A stretch of 64,000 nucleotides of DNA from Acinetobacter chinensis (GCF_002165375.2 NZ_CP032134.1:930001-994000), one strand, 5' to 3'; shown: positions 1-9,433, numbered from the stretch's first letter. Numbers and translations are program-made. The notes: generated from the sequence alone by a model not told the origin.

Positions 1-1051
1 CTTTGCCCTGAACACCGACAGTCGTCACAGGACGTGTTTCAACCTGACCTTTTGCATTGACCAGCATAGCCATTGCCTGACCTGTTGGTGTGCGGGTGAT
101 TGCTGCCTGAGGAATCAGGAATGCATTTGGAATCACACCCTGAACAATCTGAGCATTGGCAAACATACCAGGCAGTAACAGATGATTCGGGTTAGGGAAG
201 ACCGCACGTAAAGTCACAGTACCTGTTTCAGGATTTACACTGGCATCAGAAAAGGCAAGACGTCCTTCAACAGGATAGTAGCTGCCATCTTCAAGTTTCA
301 GTTTGACTTTAGTGTTGTTACTGCTGTCCAGGCTGCCTTTACTCAGCTGCTGACGCAGACGGAGCAGTTCAGCACTTGACTGATTCATGTCTACATAAAT
401 TGGATCAAGACGCTGAATTGTCACCAGTGGATCAGCCTGATTTGCTGTCACCAAAGCACCAGCCGTCACAGTAGAACGGTTGGTCTGACCTGAAATTGGG
501 GCGCGGACAGTTGAATAACCTAAGTTGATTTCAGCATTTTTCAGTTCTGCCTGAGTCGCTGCAAGATCAGCTTCAGCCAGTTTTACCTGAGCCACGATGT
601 CATCATATTCCTGTTTTGAAATTGCATTACTGCCAACCAGCTGACGGTAACGACCTTCTTTCACACGTAATACATTCAGATTTGCTTGCTGACGAGCCAA
701 AGCAGCACGAGCACTGTCGGCACTTGCACGGTTGGTACGGGCATCAACTTCATAGAGTGCCTGACCTTCGCGAACATAGCTGCCTTCAGTAAACAGACGC
801 TTCAGAATCACACCACTGGTCTGTGGACGAACTTCTGAAACTTCAAATGCGGTGGTACGGCCTGACAGTTCGACAGACTGTTCCACACTCTGTGGCTGCG
901 CAACAATAATACCTACTTCTGTGGGAGGCATCTGTTGAGCAGCAGCAGCTTGCTGTGCATCTTTTGGATCTTTGCTACAACCAACAAGTGCGATACTTGT
1001 TGCTAATGCGCAAGCAGTAAGGGTCGGAGCCCAAAGCTTTGCAGACATCAT
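1..1051 (-). CDS. adeI: AdeI-like RND efflux periplasmic adaptor lipoprotein (3' part outside window)
   Basis: Membrane-fusion subunit that would link an inner-membrane RND pump to an outer-membrane channel for multidrug export. About 350 residues are visible; the C-terminus lies beyond position 1. The start at 1051 (two ATGs in a row) follows a GAGG ribosome site. A signal peptide ends in a lipobox (LVGC, Cys25). Then come the lipoyl/barrel-sandwich half-motif near residue 60 (VRPQTSGVI), an alpha-helical hairpin (about 95-160), the returning lipoyl half (YSTVRAPISG) and the beta-barrel domain. The N-terminal sequence closely matches my memory of A. baumannii AdeI, and a PAP2 phosphatase lies just upstream, as I recall for adeIJK. 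AdeA or another paralogue is less likely. The pump gene would lie outside the window. Confidence 0.88.
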   Translation of the reverse strand, partial: MMSAKLWAPTLTACALATSIALVGCSKDPKDAQQAAAAQQMPPTEVGIIVAQPQSVEQSVELSGRTTAFEVSEVRPQTSGVILKRLFTEGSYVREGQALYEVDARTNRASADSARAALARQQANLNVLRVKEGRYRQLVGSNAISKQEYDDIVAQVKLAEADLAATQAELKNAEINLGYSTVRAPISGQTNRSTVTAGALVTANQADPLVTIQRLDPIYVDMNQSSAELLRLRQQLSKGSLDSSNNTKVKLKLEDGSYYPVEGRLAFSDASVNPETGTVTLRAVFPNPNHLLLPGMFANAQIVQGVIPNAFLIPQAAITRTPTGQAMAMLVNAKGQVETRPVTTVGVQGK

Positions 1052-1084
1052 TATTCCACCTCAGTTAGATTTATATCTAAAATT

Positions 1085-1693
1085 TTAATCATTTGTTTGC
1101 ACTTTACTGTTTTGGGTAAACAGCAGATAAAGCAGCGAAATCCAAATGAAGCTAATGCTCCAGCCCGACAGGACATCCGTAGGGTAATGAACACCAAGAT
1201 AAACTCTTGAAACACCCATCATCAGTATCCATATCAATGCACACAGGAAAATCAGTTTATGTGCTGTATGTTTCATGCTGAGGTAAATTGCAAGACATCC
1301 GAGCGTTGCTGCATAGAAACTATGAGCACTTGGAAATGACGCACCGTAACTTTCAACCAGGTGGTACATTTCAGGAGGACGGGGTCTTGAAAATACGAAT
1401 TTAAGCAGCCATGCAGTTGCAAAACTTCCTGACAGTCCTGTAACGATAAAAACAATGTTCGTATACTTTTTATACCAGGTCAGGCACAAACACCATAGAG
1501 TGGCTAAAAATAATACACCTGGCATGCCGCCTATTGTCGACAATACAGTTGCAAAATTGTTCATCGAATCAGTGCGATGCTGACTCATCCATATCACTGC
1601 ATTCAGATCATGGACATGAAAAGCAGGAATAAACAAAAGCAACATACTGATAATAAACAAAAAACAACCGACCGATAACAGCAGATAAGGCAT
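1085..1693 (-). CDS. PAP2-superfamily membrane phosphatase
   Basis: Integral membrane acid phosphatase/phosphatidic-acid-phosphatase type protein of 202 aa. All three catalytic motifs are visible: KX6RP (Lys98 to Pro106), PSAH (121-124, general-acid His) and SRX5HX3D (Ser162 to Asp173, nucleophilic His169). About five to six hydrophobic segments surround them, with the motifs placed at one membrane face. Likely substrates are lipid phosphates such as undecaprenyl diphosphate or phosphatidic/lysophosphatidic acid; the sequence alone cannot choose. It lies 33 bp upstream of adeI on the same strand, so co-transcription with the efflux genes is possible. Confidence 0.88.
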   Translation of the reverse strand: MPYLLLSVGCFLFIISMLLLFIPAFHVHDLNAVIWMSQHRTDSMNNFATVLSTIGGMPGVLFLATLWCLCLTWYKKYTNIVFIVTGLSGSFATAWLLKFVFSRPRPPEMYHLVESYGASFPSAHSFYAATLGCLAIYLSMKHTAHKLIFLCALIWILMMGVSRVYLGVHYPTDVLSGWSISFIWISLLYLLFTQNSKVQTND

Positions 1694-1845
1694 GTCGGAA
1701 TCCTTGTCATTTTAACCGATCAGAGCACGGTTATTTAATGGACTAAAGTGTACTCATCAGTACACTTTATTTCAAGTGCGTGTAAATTATGCTGATTTGT
1801 TTTTGTGTATCTGTAACATAAAACAATATAAATATAACAAAAAAA

Positions 1846-3903
1846 TCAGTGGGTATTCTTGTGGTTTTGTGAAGAATCGTTCACAACCAAAGGGTCTTTA
1901 GGCGGCCAGAAAAAATCACTTGGGCGGGTCAGGAAGTGAGTCAGAACCAGTTTTGCAAGCGGTTTCCACTGTTCGAAACGGACACGGCGGGCACGTAAAG
2001 CCACAATAATGGTCAGGCTGAAACTCACGAACAGGTTGGTCATCCCAATCATCAGTACCCCTAAAAAGGACACAATAATCAAGCCAATTTCAGGTGTACC
2101 ATTGATACTCATCAAGCCCTGTATGAAGTTTGCCGAAGCAAAAGCAATATGGCGGATATCAAGTGGCAATCCCAGAATAAAACCAATGGTTCCCATACTT
2201 CCAAGCATGATACCGAACAGGAAATTACCTGCCAGTGCGCCCAGATTGGTTTCTATATAGCCGGCAAACTTATTCAGACGTTCCTGTCCCATCAGATTTT
2301 TCAGTCGGACATGGGCTTTTAAGCGTGGTCCCACTTTTCTGTAAACCGCCATATTGTCAAAATATCCAGCAATTAAGCCAGACAGAAACAGGCATACGCC
2401 TGCTATGGCTGCATGTGGAACTGCCAGTGATGTAAATGGATTCAGACTGTGCAGGAGGGCAGCGGCTTTGGTATGTGCAAGTAAAGGTTCGTGCATGGTC
2501 ACTTGCCAGAGCCATGTAACCACTGCAGCTGTAGGAATGGCAATGGATATATTGCCAAGAATCGCCACAAACTGAGTACGGATAATATTGATAATCAAGG
2601 CAGCCAGTTCTGCAATCTGAGCAGTTTTGGAGCCTCTGCGCTGTTGAACGGTTGAAGCAAGTGCAGCAGCGGTCATGGCTGGCTGTTTGGTTGCAACCGT
2701 AAAATGCAGAACATGGATCAGCATAAAGCCCAGTGAGTAGTTCATGCTGTAAATAAATGCATGCATCATCGGGGCAAGGGTCAGTCTGGCAGCCAGAATT
2801 TTAAAGGTGGCCATCAGTGCAATGATGACACCTGCACCTGCTGCTGCTTTGTACATGCCCAGGAAACCCTGCTTATCTGTACTTACATAATGTTCACCGG
2901 TTTTACTGGCATTTTCTGTGACCTGTAAAGCAATCAGTTCACTGTTGGTGGTCAGCAGTGAGCGGACGCTCTGTTCACTGTAAATGGCTTCGGTTACATC
3001 TTCCAGCAGCGTGCCCAGAGACTCATACCGGATTTCATCTTCTTCTGTGATCAGGTTCAGCAGTATTTCAATCCGATCCAGACACTGTTCCAGCAGGGAC
3101 AGCAGATAAGTCAGGCTGATACTGACACCAATGCGTCGGGTTGCACGACGGATTTTTAAAACCACATCGCGGCACTGCTCAATCATCACCAGTGCCTGTG
3201 AGGCATCAGGCTGAGGTTGAACATTGATTTCGTCTGCATTGCGGTGCAGCTTTTTATAGGCTTCGATAAACTCAATAATTTCCCGGTTCTGAACCAGGAA
3301 TGGAGATTCATATTCGGTCAGCTCAGGATAGGCACTGATAAACTCAGGATACAGACCAATACCACTGATCCGATAGGACAGGACAGTAATGGCTTTGATC
3401 AGTTCACGTTTGATTTCCAGTTTTTCATGCTGATATCCATGCCCTGTGTTCAGCAGGCTGAACAGCTGTTGCCATTCAGAACTGTGAATGCAGATCAGCC
3501 AGTCTTTATCACTGCGCTGATGGAATACCCGACGCACCAGATCCTGCAGCTGGGTTTCATCGTTGATCATAGGCAGGAAATGTGCCCCTAAACGCTGAAA
3601 CAGCTGATTCCAGAAACCATCCAGAGACAGAATGCCTGTATCGGCATATAAAGAAGACTGTTTGTATCGGCTGATCAGCTGAAGTAAAAAACGTTGCAGA
3701 GTTGAAACAGCATTGGGTGTCAGCAGGAGGGCCTGAATCAGTGCCTGAAATTTCTGATGTATTTCTTCATTGTTTTTAATGTCACCAGGGCGGATTCGAT
3801 TCACCAGCTCAATCAGTAACTCATCAGACAGAACAGCCTGAGAAGTCTCAAGCTGTTGCTGCATTTTCAGGAAAAGATCGTTAAATTGTAACTGCATAGG
3901 CAA
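1846..3903 (-). CDS. Large membrane protein of the 'site-specific recombinase' Gcr family (PF10136-like)
   Basis: A 685-aa protein resembling the SpecificRecomb/Gcr family, often labelled 'site-specific recombinase'. The N-terminal half (about 1-340) is soluble and helical. Residues about 350-640 hold several strong hydrophobic segments separated by short basic loops, and the tail is short and polar. I see no tyrosine- or serine-recombinase catalytic motif, so the name is doubtful and the protein behaves like an inner-membrane protein of unknown function. It starts 10 bp after the ispB stop on the same strand and probably shares its transcript. Family recognition is from memory. Confidence 0.65.
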   Translation of the reverse strand: MPMQLQFNDLFLKMQQQLETSQAVLSDELLIELVNRIRPGDIKNNEEIHQKFQALIQALLLTPNAVSTLQRFLLQLISRYKQSSLYADTGILSLDGFWNQLFQRLGAHFLPMINDETQLQDLVRRVFHQRSDKDWLICIHSSEWQQLFSLLNTGHGYQHEKLEIKRELIKAITVLSYRISGIGLYPEFISAYPELTEYESPFLVQNREIIEFIEAYKKLHRNADEINVQPQPDASQALVMIEQCRDVVLKIRRATRRIGVSISLTYLLSLLEQCLDRIEILLNLITEEDEIRYESLGTLLEDVTEAIYSEQSVRSLLTTNSELIALQVTENASKTGEHYVSTDKQGFLGMYKAAAGAGVIIALMATFKILAARLTLAPMMHAFIYSMNYSLGFMLIHVLHFTVATKQPAMTAAALASTVQQRRGSKTAQIAELAALIINIIRTQFVAILGNISIAIPTAAVVTWLWQVTMHEPLLAHTKAAALLHSLNPFTSLAVPHAAIAGVCLFLSGLIAGYFDNMAVYRKVGPRLKAHVRLKNLMGQERLNKFAGYIETNLGALAGNFLFGIMLGSMGTIGFILGLPLDIRHIAFASANFIQGLMSINGTPEIGLIIVSFLGVLMIGMTNLFVSFSLTIIVALRARRVRFEQWKPLAKLVLTHFLTRPSDFFWPPKDPLVVNDSSQNHKNTH

Positions 3904-3912
3904 AATATAATT

Positions 3913-4890
3913 TTATTGAATTCGGTGTAATGCAAGCTGTGCCAGATTATACAGTGCCTGTGTGTATTCACTCTCAGGCAGTTTCTGCAAAGCCGAAACA
4001 GCTGACTCGGTTTCTTCGTGTGCCCGTTTACGGCAGTAGTCCAGTGCGCCAGAAGACTGAACGATGCTGATGACCTGTTCCAGATCTGATGTTCCACCGG
4101 TTGCAATACTGCGACGGATGATTTCATGTTCATGACCTGTGGTGTTCGCTAAAGCAGAGATTAAAGGTAAAGTCGGTTTACCTTCCATCAGATCATCACC
4201 AATATTTTTACCTAATGTTTCTGCATCTGAGGTGTAATCCAGAATATCGTCAATAATCTGAAAAGCATTACCAAAGTGTCCTGCAAAGAGTCTCAGCGGT
4301 TCACGGTACTCAGGTTTGCCCGCAAGAATGGCAGCACCTTCGGTAGCCAGTTCAAACAGTCGGGATGTTTTACCATGAATAATATCCAGGTATGTTTGTT
4401 CATTTGTATCAGGCTGATGCTGAGCCTGAAGCTGGAGCACTTCACCTTCAGCAATTTCACAGGTTCCAGTGGAAAAGTCTTTCAGCAGAGTCATGTTATC
4501 CAGATCAACCAGCAGATCAAATGCGCGGGAAATCAAAAAGTCACCGACTAAAACAGCCGTCTGATTGTTCCAGGTTGCATTGGCAGTTGGGCGTCCACGT
4601 CTGAGACCGGATTCATCGACAACGTCATCATGCACCAGGGTTGCGGTATGCAGCATTTCAATAATGGCAGCAAGTTTACGGTAGGGTTCCATTTCATCCG
4701 CACCACAGGCTCTGGCAGCAAGCAGGCACATGATCGGGCGCATACGTTTACCGCCTGCTTCAACCACATGCTTGCTGACCGCCATAACCAGTGCAACTTT
4801 GGAAGTAATCCCTTCATTGATAAATTTGTCCATCGCGGCGAAGTCTGTAGCAACCGGAGCGAGAATGTCTTGCTTAAAATCGATGGTCAT
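3913..4890 (-). CDS. ispB: Octaprenyl/polyprenyl diphosphate synthase
   Basis: Trans-prenyltransferase that extends farnesyl diphosphate with isopentenyl diphosphate to make the ubiquinone side chain; cytosolic, Mg-dependent. At 325 aa it has the usual length. The GGKRMRP substrate motif lies at about 46-52, the first aspartate-rich motif DDVVD at 88-92 and the second DDILD at 215-219. The first-motif neighbourhood and length suit a long-chain (C40-C45) synthase better than IspA. It is divergent from rplU-rpmA, the same ispB/rplU arrangement known in enterobacteria. Confidence 0.93.
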   Translation of the reverse strand: MTIDFKQDILAPVATDFAAMDKFINEGITSKVALVMAVSKHVVEAGGKRMRPIMCLLAARACGADEMEPYRKLAAIIEMLHTATLVHDDVVDESGLRRGRPTANATWNNQTAVLVGDFLISRAFDLLVDLDNMTLLKDFSTGTCEIAEGEVLQLQAQHQPDTNEQTYLDIIHGKTSRLFELATEGAAILAGKPEYREPLRLFAGHFGNAFQIIDDILDYTSDAETLGKNIGDDLMEGKPTLPLISALANTTGHEHEIIRRSIATGGTSDLEQVISIVQSSGALDYCRKRAHEETESAVSALQKLPESEYTQALYNLAQLALHRIQ

Positions 4891-5332
4891 GTGAAGAGAA
4901 ACCCCTTTATCTGTATATTGCTGACCGTTTCAGATACAGCAATGCTGGCTGTTTATACTTTCGGGAGGACCTGCTGTACAGGGCGGTTATGTCTACAGCT
5001 CTCTGCATCTGCATGGTTTTCCATGGAACGCATGCCTAAGTCCTGTAAAAGATGTAGGTATGGTTCGGTTTTACGTAGTCTATAGTAGCGAATTGTATTT
5101 GAAAATCTATCCCGAAGGATTAAATCAAAGGTATATGGTTGCATTATTGTTCATATTTTTCAGTGCTGAAAAAATAATCGGGGCTATCCTGTATAAATTT
5201 TAGGGGATATGCTTGTTGTTTTTATGATTTTCACCTAAAATATGTCCCCTTATGTGTGACCCCAGTGGCGATCGTTTTAAGATCGGTATATCCCTTTACC
5301 GGCACGACAACACGGGTATGATGGAGTACGTT
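4891..5332. other. ispB-rplU intergenic region
   Basis: 442 bp between divergent genes. It holds the rplU promoter, a small hairpin in the rplU leader (5269-5285) and presumably the ispB promoter, which I could not place with confidence. Short open frames here have no ribosome sites or recognisable products. Confidence 0.6.
5213..5241 (+). promoter_or_regulatory. Candidate sigma-70 promoter for rplU-rpmA
   Basis: A -35-like TTGTTG (5213-5218) and a -10 TAAAAT (5236-5241) are separated by exactly 17 bp. The predicted transcript would start near 5249, giving a leader of about 85 nt that contains a CGATC/GATCG hairpin (5269-5273 with 5281-5285). Whether that hairpin is a regulatory site is inference. 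Confidence 0.5.
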
Positions 5333-5644
5333 ATGTACGCAGTAATCCAGAGCGGTGGTAAACAGCACCGTGTAGTTGAGGGTGAAACCCTTAAAGTAGA
5401 ATTGTTGAAAGCTGAAACTGGCGCAACTATTACATTTGATGATGTATTAATGGTTGTTAACGGTGAAAGCATTCAGATCGGTGCTCCAGTTGTAGCTGGC
5501 GCTAAAGTAACTGCAGAAGTGGTTAGTCACGGTCGTCACGACAAAATCCGCATCATCAAAATGCGTCGTCGTAAACATTACCGTAAACAACAAGGTCACC
5601 GTCAATGGTTCACTGAGTTGAAAATTACTGCGATTGCAGGCTAA
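5333..5644 (+). CDS. rplU: 50S ribosomal protein L21
   Basis: Large-subunit ribosomal protein of 103 aa that binds 23S rRNA. The N-terminus MYAVIQSGGKQHRV and the basic C-terminal KMRRRKHYRKQQGHRQ segment are diagnostic. The ATG at 5333 is chosen because it gives the family's length and N-terminus and follows GGAG at 5323-5326. The reading frame is open further upstream, from 5252, but that part does not resemble L21. rpmA follows 20 bp downstream. Confidence 0.97.
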   Translation: MYAVIQSGGKQHRVVEGETLKVELLKAETGATITFDDVLMVVNGESIQIGAPVVAGAKVTAEVVSHGRHDKIRIIKMRRRKHYRKQQGHRQWFTELKITAIAG

Positions 5645-5664
5645 TCCACTAGGAGTAAATAGAC

Positions 5665-5919
5665 ATGGCAACTAAAAAAGCCGGTGGTTCGACTAAAAAC
5701 GGTCGTGACTCGAATCCTAAAATGTTAGGTGTTAAAATGTACGGTGGTCAAGCTGTGACTGCTGGTAACATTATCGTTCGTCAACGTGGTACAGAATTCC
5801 ACGCTGGTGCAAACGTAGGTATGGGCCGTGACCATACTTTGTTCGCTACTGCTGACGGCGTAATCAAATTTGAAGTGAAGGGTCAGTTTGGCCGTCGCTA
5901 TGTATCTGTTGAAGTGTAA
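5665..5919 (+). CDS. rpmA: 50S ribosomal protein L27
   Basis: Large-subunit ribosomal protein of 84 aa whose N-terminal tail reaches the peptidyl-transferase centre. MATKKAGGSTKNGRDS and the GVKMYGGQ segment are typical. The N-terminus follows the gammaproteobacterial form with no Firmicutes-type cleavable extension. It has a good ribosome site (AGGAG) and is co-transcribed with rplU; a strong intrinsic terminator follows at 5935-5962. Confidence 0.97.
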   Translation: MATKKAGGSTKNGRDSNPKMLGVKMYGGQAVTAGNIIVRQRGTEFHAGANVGMGRDHTLFATADGVIKFEVKGQFGRRYVSVEV

Positions 5920-5934
5920 GTTTTAACAGTTCGG

Positions 5935-5962
5935 AAAAGCCCGCTTAATTGCGGGCTTTTTT
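5935..5962 (+). terminator. Intrinsic terminator of rplU-rpmA
   Basis: Ten-bp stem (5935-5944 with 5951-5960), 6-nt loop TTAATT and a run of T. It lies 15 bp after the rpmA stop. Confidence 0.93.
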
Positions 5963-6137
5963 ATACCCAAAGACTGGCTGAAAAATAAACAGAGTTCTCC
6001 ATCATGATGGATACTTTGGATAAATAAGCATAAATAACAATACAAAACTTCTTATTTTCTCAGTTTTTGAGTCTTTAAACTGGTTTAAGATGAGAAATCT
6101 GAAAAATTGCACTTAAGCAAATATAAAAGGTGAATAC

Positions 6138-6830
6138 ATGAATATGCTTCGTAAAACGATGGGTGTCGTAGCAATCAGTGCAGCTGTGCTCGCACCTGCA
6201 ATGAGCACAACGGTTTTTGCAGCTGCAGCTGCATCGGAGCAACAGGCGACGTCAAACCTGGTTAAGCAGCTCAGCGGTATCCGCAGTCTGTCAGCATCGT
6301 TTGAACAGACGACTAAGGCAACCGGTGGTAAAGCTGCGCCAAAGAAAGGTTTAACCGCTCAGCATATGAATCAGACTTTCAAAGGTACAATGAAGGTGGA
6401 AAGACCTGGTAAGTTTTTCTGGGAAACCACCAGTCCTGCAAAACAGACCATTGTGACCACAGGTAAAACAGTCTGGATTTATGATCCGGATCTGCAACAG
6501 GCAGTGCGTCAGAGTCTGGATGATCAGGTGGCAAACACACCTGCACTGTTACTGTCAGGAAATACCAGTCAGATCATGAAGTCTTATCGTGTAACACAGC
6601 CAAACAGTGCGAAAACGTATTACACGCTGTTCCCTAAAGACAGTGAGGGGGCATTTCAAAGCCTGACCATCAGCTTCGGTACAAATAAAGCACCTAATCT
6701 GATGATTCTTGAAGACTCACTGGGTCAGACAACCTATGTGCGTTTTGCCAATGTAAAAGTGAACCCTGCTATCCCGGCAGCAACATTTAATTTTGCGCCA
6801 CCTAAGGGCACGGATATTATTGATCAGTAA
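6138..6830 (+). CDS. lolA: Periplasmic lipoprotein carrier protein LolA
   Basis: Periplasmic chaperone that takes lipoproteins from the LolCDE transporter to LolB at the outer membrane. 230 aa with a signal peptide cleaved near residue 28 (VFA). The mature part shows typical LolA landmarks: an early SFEQT stretch, GTMKVERPGKFFWET, and KTVWIYDPDLQQAVRQ near 115-130. An Ala/Lys-rich insertion at about 57-75 (GGKAAPKKG) lies between the first strands and is longer than in E. coli LolA. lolB is in the same window at 30.9 kb. It is monocistronic, with its own terminator. Confidence 0.92.
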   Translation: MNMLRKTMGVVAISAAVLAPAMSTTVFAAAAASEQQATSNLVKQLSGIRSLSASFEQTTKATGGKAAPKKGLTAQHMNQTFKGTMKVERPGKFFWETTSPAKQTIVTTGKTVWIYDPDLQQAVRQSLDDQVANTPALLLSGNTSQIMKSYRVTQPNSAKTYYTLFPKDSEGAFQSLTISFGTNKAPNLMILEDSLGQTTYVRFANVKVNPAIPAATFNFAPPKGTDIIDQ

Positions 6831-6858
6831 AAGATCTGTTACAGCTATATGAGGTCGG

Positions 6859-6886
6859 AAAAGAGCAACGGAAGTTGCTCTTTTTT
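6859..6886 (+). terminator. Intrinsic terminator of lolA
   Basis: Stem of 11 bp (6859-6869 with 6874-6884), GGAA tetraloop and a T run, 28 bp after the lolA stop. Confidence 0.92.
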
Positions 6887-6887
6887 G

Positions 6888-7224
6888 CATGGAAAACTGC
6901 TGTGTGGAGATCTATCTCGCATTGAGCACAAAGGCTCATAAGGCATTTTACGGAGTCAGTAACCGTGATTCTTCTGAAGAATTAATGGAGCAGTGTATCC
7001 ATGGAGGGAGACAGGCACAGGTTTTTGCATCAGGTGCTGTTTTCATGGCAACGTGGTTGATCTGTCGACGGAATAAAAAAATCAGCTCAGTCAGTGCTGT
7101 TTTATTGATCTTTTTCTTGCGAGTGGGTGAAAAACAAACGTCAGATACATTTTAAAATTTTATTATAAAGTCCTACTTTGTATAGTGAAAGACATTAAAA
7201 GTTGAATACTCGGGGGTATCAGGC
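6888..7224. other. lolA-DUF3298 intergenic region
   Basis: 337 bp without a convincing gene. An 88-codon open frame starts immediately after the lolA terminator T-run, has no clear ribosome site and no recognisable motif. The last ~70 bp are AT-rich and likely carry the promoter of the downstream lipoprotein gene. Confidence 0.5.
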
Positions 7225-8007
7225 ATGACACAGAAAAAGTATAAAAAGTGGATGGTGGCAGTCCCAGTTGTTGCATCTGTTATGATTTTTTCAGGGTGCC
7301 AGGAAAAACCTGCGGTTGAACAGAAGGCAGCAGTGGAAGCCACAGGTGTACCATTGATTCAGTCAAAAATCATTCCTGTAAAACTTGCGAAATCAGAAAT
7401 CTGCGACAATCAGGGCTGTACCCGTTATGACCTGCAGACTGTTGAAACCAATGTCAGCTGGATCAACGACTATTTTATGGATCGGCTGAAAAAAGCAGAC
7501 CCTGTTGTATTCAATCAGGATGCTGCTGTACAGAACCCGGCTGAAGAAAAAGATAAAACAGATGAGCAGGGGCTGAGCAGCAGTTCAGCCGATATCCGTT
7601 ATATCGGGCAGCACTATAATATTGCAACGTTTGCTCTCAGTACGTATAACTACAGCGCAGGCGCAGCACATGGTATGTACCATGTGGAATATGTGAATTT
7701 TGACCTGATCAGCCAGCAACGACTTGCATTGCAGGATATTCTGGTTAAAGGAGCAGAGCAGAAAATACGTGATGCAATCTATGAGTCCAATACGATGTGG
7801 CTGAGTGAACACAATATTGAAAAATCAAAATTACAGCTCAGTGATAATTATTACTATGGTGTAAACGGTCTTGTATTTGTGTATCCATTATATGAACTGG
7901 CCAGCTATGCAGAAGGAATGTCTGAACTGACTTTGCCTTATCATATTGTTAAGAAACTGATCAAGCCGGAATATCTGCCTGAATTACCTCAGTACGCAGC
8001 TTCTTAA
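7225..8007 (+). CDS. DUF3298-domain lipoprotein (RsiV-like fold)
   Basis: A 260-aa predicted lipoprotein. The lipobox FSGC places the lipidated Cys at residue 25. A linker (26-60) and a charged stretch near 95-115 precede a C-terminal DUF3298-like domain with IRYIGQHYNIATFAL, the YNYSAGAAHG turn and NYYYGVNGLVFVYPLYELASYA. This domain occurs in periplasmic/extracytoplasmic proteins such as the lysozyme-binding anti-sigma factor RsiV, but there is no transmembrane anti-sigma segment here, so a signalling role is not supported. Function unknown. It precedes serS with a 113-bp gap. Confidence 0.75.
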   Translation: MTQKKYKKWMVAVPVVASVMIFSGCQEKPAVEQKAAVEATGVPLIQSKIIPVKLAKSEICDNQGCTRYDLQTVETNVSWINDYFMDRLKKADPVVFNQDAAVQNPAEEKDKTDEQGLSSSSADIRYIGQHYNIATFALSTYNYSAGAAHGMYHVEYVNFDLISQQRLALQDILVKGAEQKIRDAIYESNTMWLSEHNIEKSKLQLSDNYYYGVNGLVFVYPLYELASYAEGMSELTLPYHIVKKLIKPEYLPELPQYAAS

Positions 8008-8120
8008 TTTAAATTTATATCAATATTGCTTTATTAAGATTCAGCTGCAAAGTCTGTCACTGTATTTTTTACAGTGAAGAGCTTACACTATAGCCAGTTT
8101 TTCCCTTTAAAAGACTGGCT

Positions 8121-9392
8121 ATGATCGACCCTAAATTAATCAGAAATAATATTGAGGCTGTAAATTTAGCCTTAGCAAAACGTGGTGTGCAACTCAACGT
8201 AGAAGAATGGGCATCACTGGAAGCACGTCGTAAGGAAATTCAGTCCCGCACTGAAAATCTTCAGGCAGAGCGTAACAGTGGCGCTAAACAGGTAGGTCAG
8301 ATTAAAAAATCTGGCGGAGATGCCTCTGAGATCATGGCGCGTATGTCTGCCATTGGTGATGAAATTAAAGCTGCTGAAACTGAACTGAATGAACTTCAGG
8401 CAGAGCTTGATGCAAAACTGATGTCTATTCCAAACATGCCACATGAGTCGGTACCTGAAGGTAAAGACGAAAGTGACAACGTTGAAGTTTTAAAATGGGG
8501 CACACCTCGCCAGTTTGATTTTGAAATCAAAGATCATACTGACCTGGGCGAAATGATGGGTGGTCTGGAGTTTGAAACTGCGACCAAACTGACAGGTACA
8601 CGATTCAGCGTATTGAAAGGTCCATTGGCGCGTTTACAACGTGCATTGACTCAGTTCATGCTCGATACCCACACCCTTAAAAATGGCTATACAGAAGCCT
8701 ATGTACCGTATCTGGTCAATGCAGATTCACTGCGTGGTACAGGTCAGCTGCCTAAATTTGAAGAAGATTTATTCAAATTACAGGGTGAAAAAGAATATTA
8801 CCTGATTCCTACAGCTGAAGTTCCAGTCACCAATTTCGTGCGTGATGAAATTGTTGATCCTGAACGTCTGCCACTGAAATATGCAGCACATACGCCGTGT
8901 TTCCGCAGTGAAGCAGGTTCTTATGGTCGTGATACCCGTGGTCTGATCCGTCAGCACCAGTTCGACAAAGTTGAAATGGTTCAGATTGTAAAACCTGAAG
9001 ACTCTATGCAGGCTCTGGAAGATTTAACAGGTCATGCAGAAGGTATCCTGCAGGCACTCGGTTTGCCATACCGTAAAATCGTGTTATGTGGTGGCGACAT
9101 GGGCTTTGGCGCATGCAAAACTTACGATCTGGAAGTCTGGGTGCCAAGCCAGGAAACTTATCGTGAAATTTCTTCATGTTCAAACATGTGGGATTTCCAG
9201 GCACGCCGTATGAAAGCACGTTACCGTGCAGACCAGAAGAAAACTGAATTCGTTCATACTTTGAATGGTTCAGGTCTGGCGGTTGGTCGTACCTTGCTTG
9301 CTGTGATGGAAAACTATCAGCGTGCAGATGGTTCGATTGAAATTCCTGAAGTGCTGCGTCCGTATATGGCGGGTACAACGTACATCGACTAA
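8121..9392 (+). CDS. serS: Seryl-tRNA synthetase
   Basis: Class II aminoacyl-tRNA synthetase that charges tRNA-Ser and tRNA-Sec with serine. 423 aa, the usual length. The N-terminal coiled-coil arm (about 30-105) contacts the tRNA long variable arm. Motif 2 (FRSEAGSYGRDTRG near 258-271) and motif 3 (GLAVGRTLLAVMENY near 383-397) are intact. A dedicated terminator follows. Confidence 0.97.
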   Translation: MIDPKLIRNNIEAVNLALAKRGVQLNVEEWASLEARRKEIQSRTENLQAERNSGAKQVGQIKKSGGDASEIMARMSAIGDEIKAAETELNELQAELDAKLMSIPNMPHESVPEGKDESDNVEVLKWGTPRQFDFEIKDHTDLGEMMGGLEFETATKLTGTRFSVLKGPLARLQRALTQFMLDTHTLKNGYTEAYVPYLVNADSLRGTGQLPKFEEDLFKLQGEKEYYLIPTAEVPVTNFVRDEIVDPERLPLKYAAHTPCFRSEAGSYGRDTRGLIRQHQFDKVEMVQIVKPEDSMQALEDLTGHAEGILQALGLPYRKIVLCGGDMGFGACKTYDLEVWVPSQETYREISSCSNMWDFQARRMKARYRADQKKTEFVHTLNGSGLAVGRTLLAVMENYQRADGSIEIPEVLRPYMAGTTYID

Positions 9393-9395
9393 GTT

Positions 9396-9433
9396 AAAAA
9401 GCCTGCTCTGTAGTCATATAGCGCAGGCTTTTT
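9396..9433 (+). terminator. Intrinsic terminator of serS
   Basis: Eleven-bp stem (9396-9406 with 9423-9433) whose 3' arm ends in T5; 16-nt loop. Confidence 0.88.

Noticed and set aside
1846..3903. 'Recombinase' gene taken as a sign of a mobile element
   Set aside because: No catalytic recombinase motif, many membrane segments, no att sites or cargo; neighbours are core genes.
4953..5144. 63-codon minus-strand frame upstream of ispB
   Set aside because: Short, no ribosome site, occupies the presumed ispB promoter region.
6889..7155. 88-codon plus-strand frame after lolA
   Set aside because: Starts in the lolA terminator tail, no ribosome site, and no recognisable product or composition.
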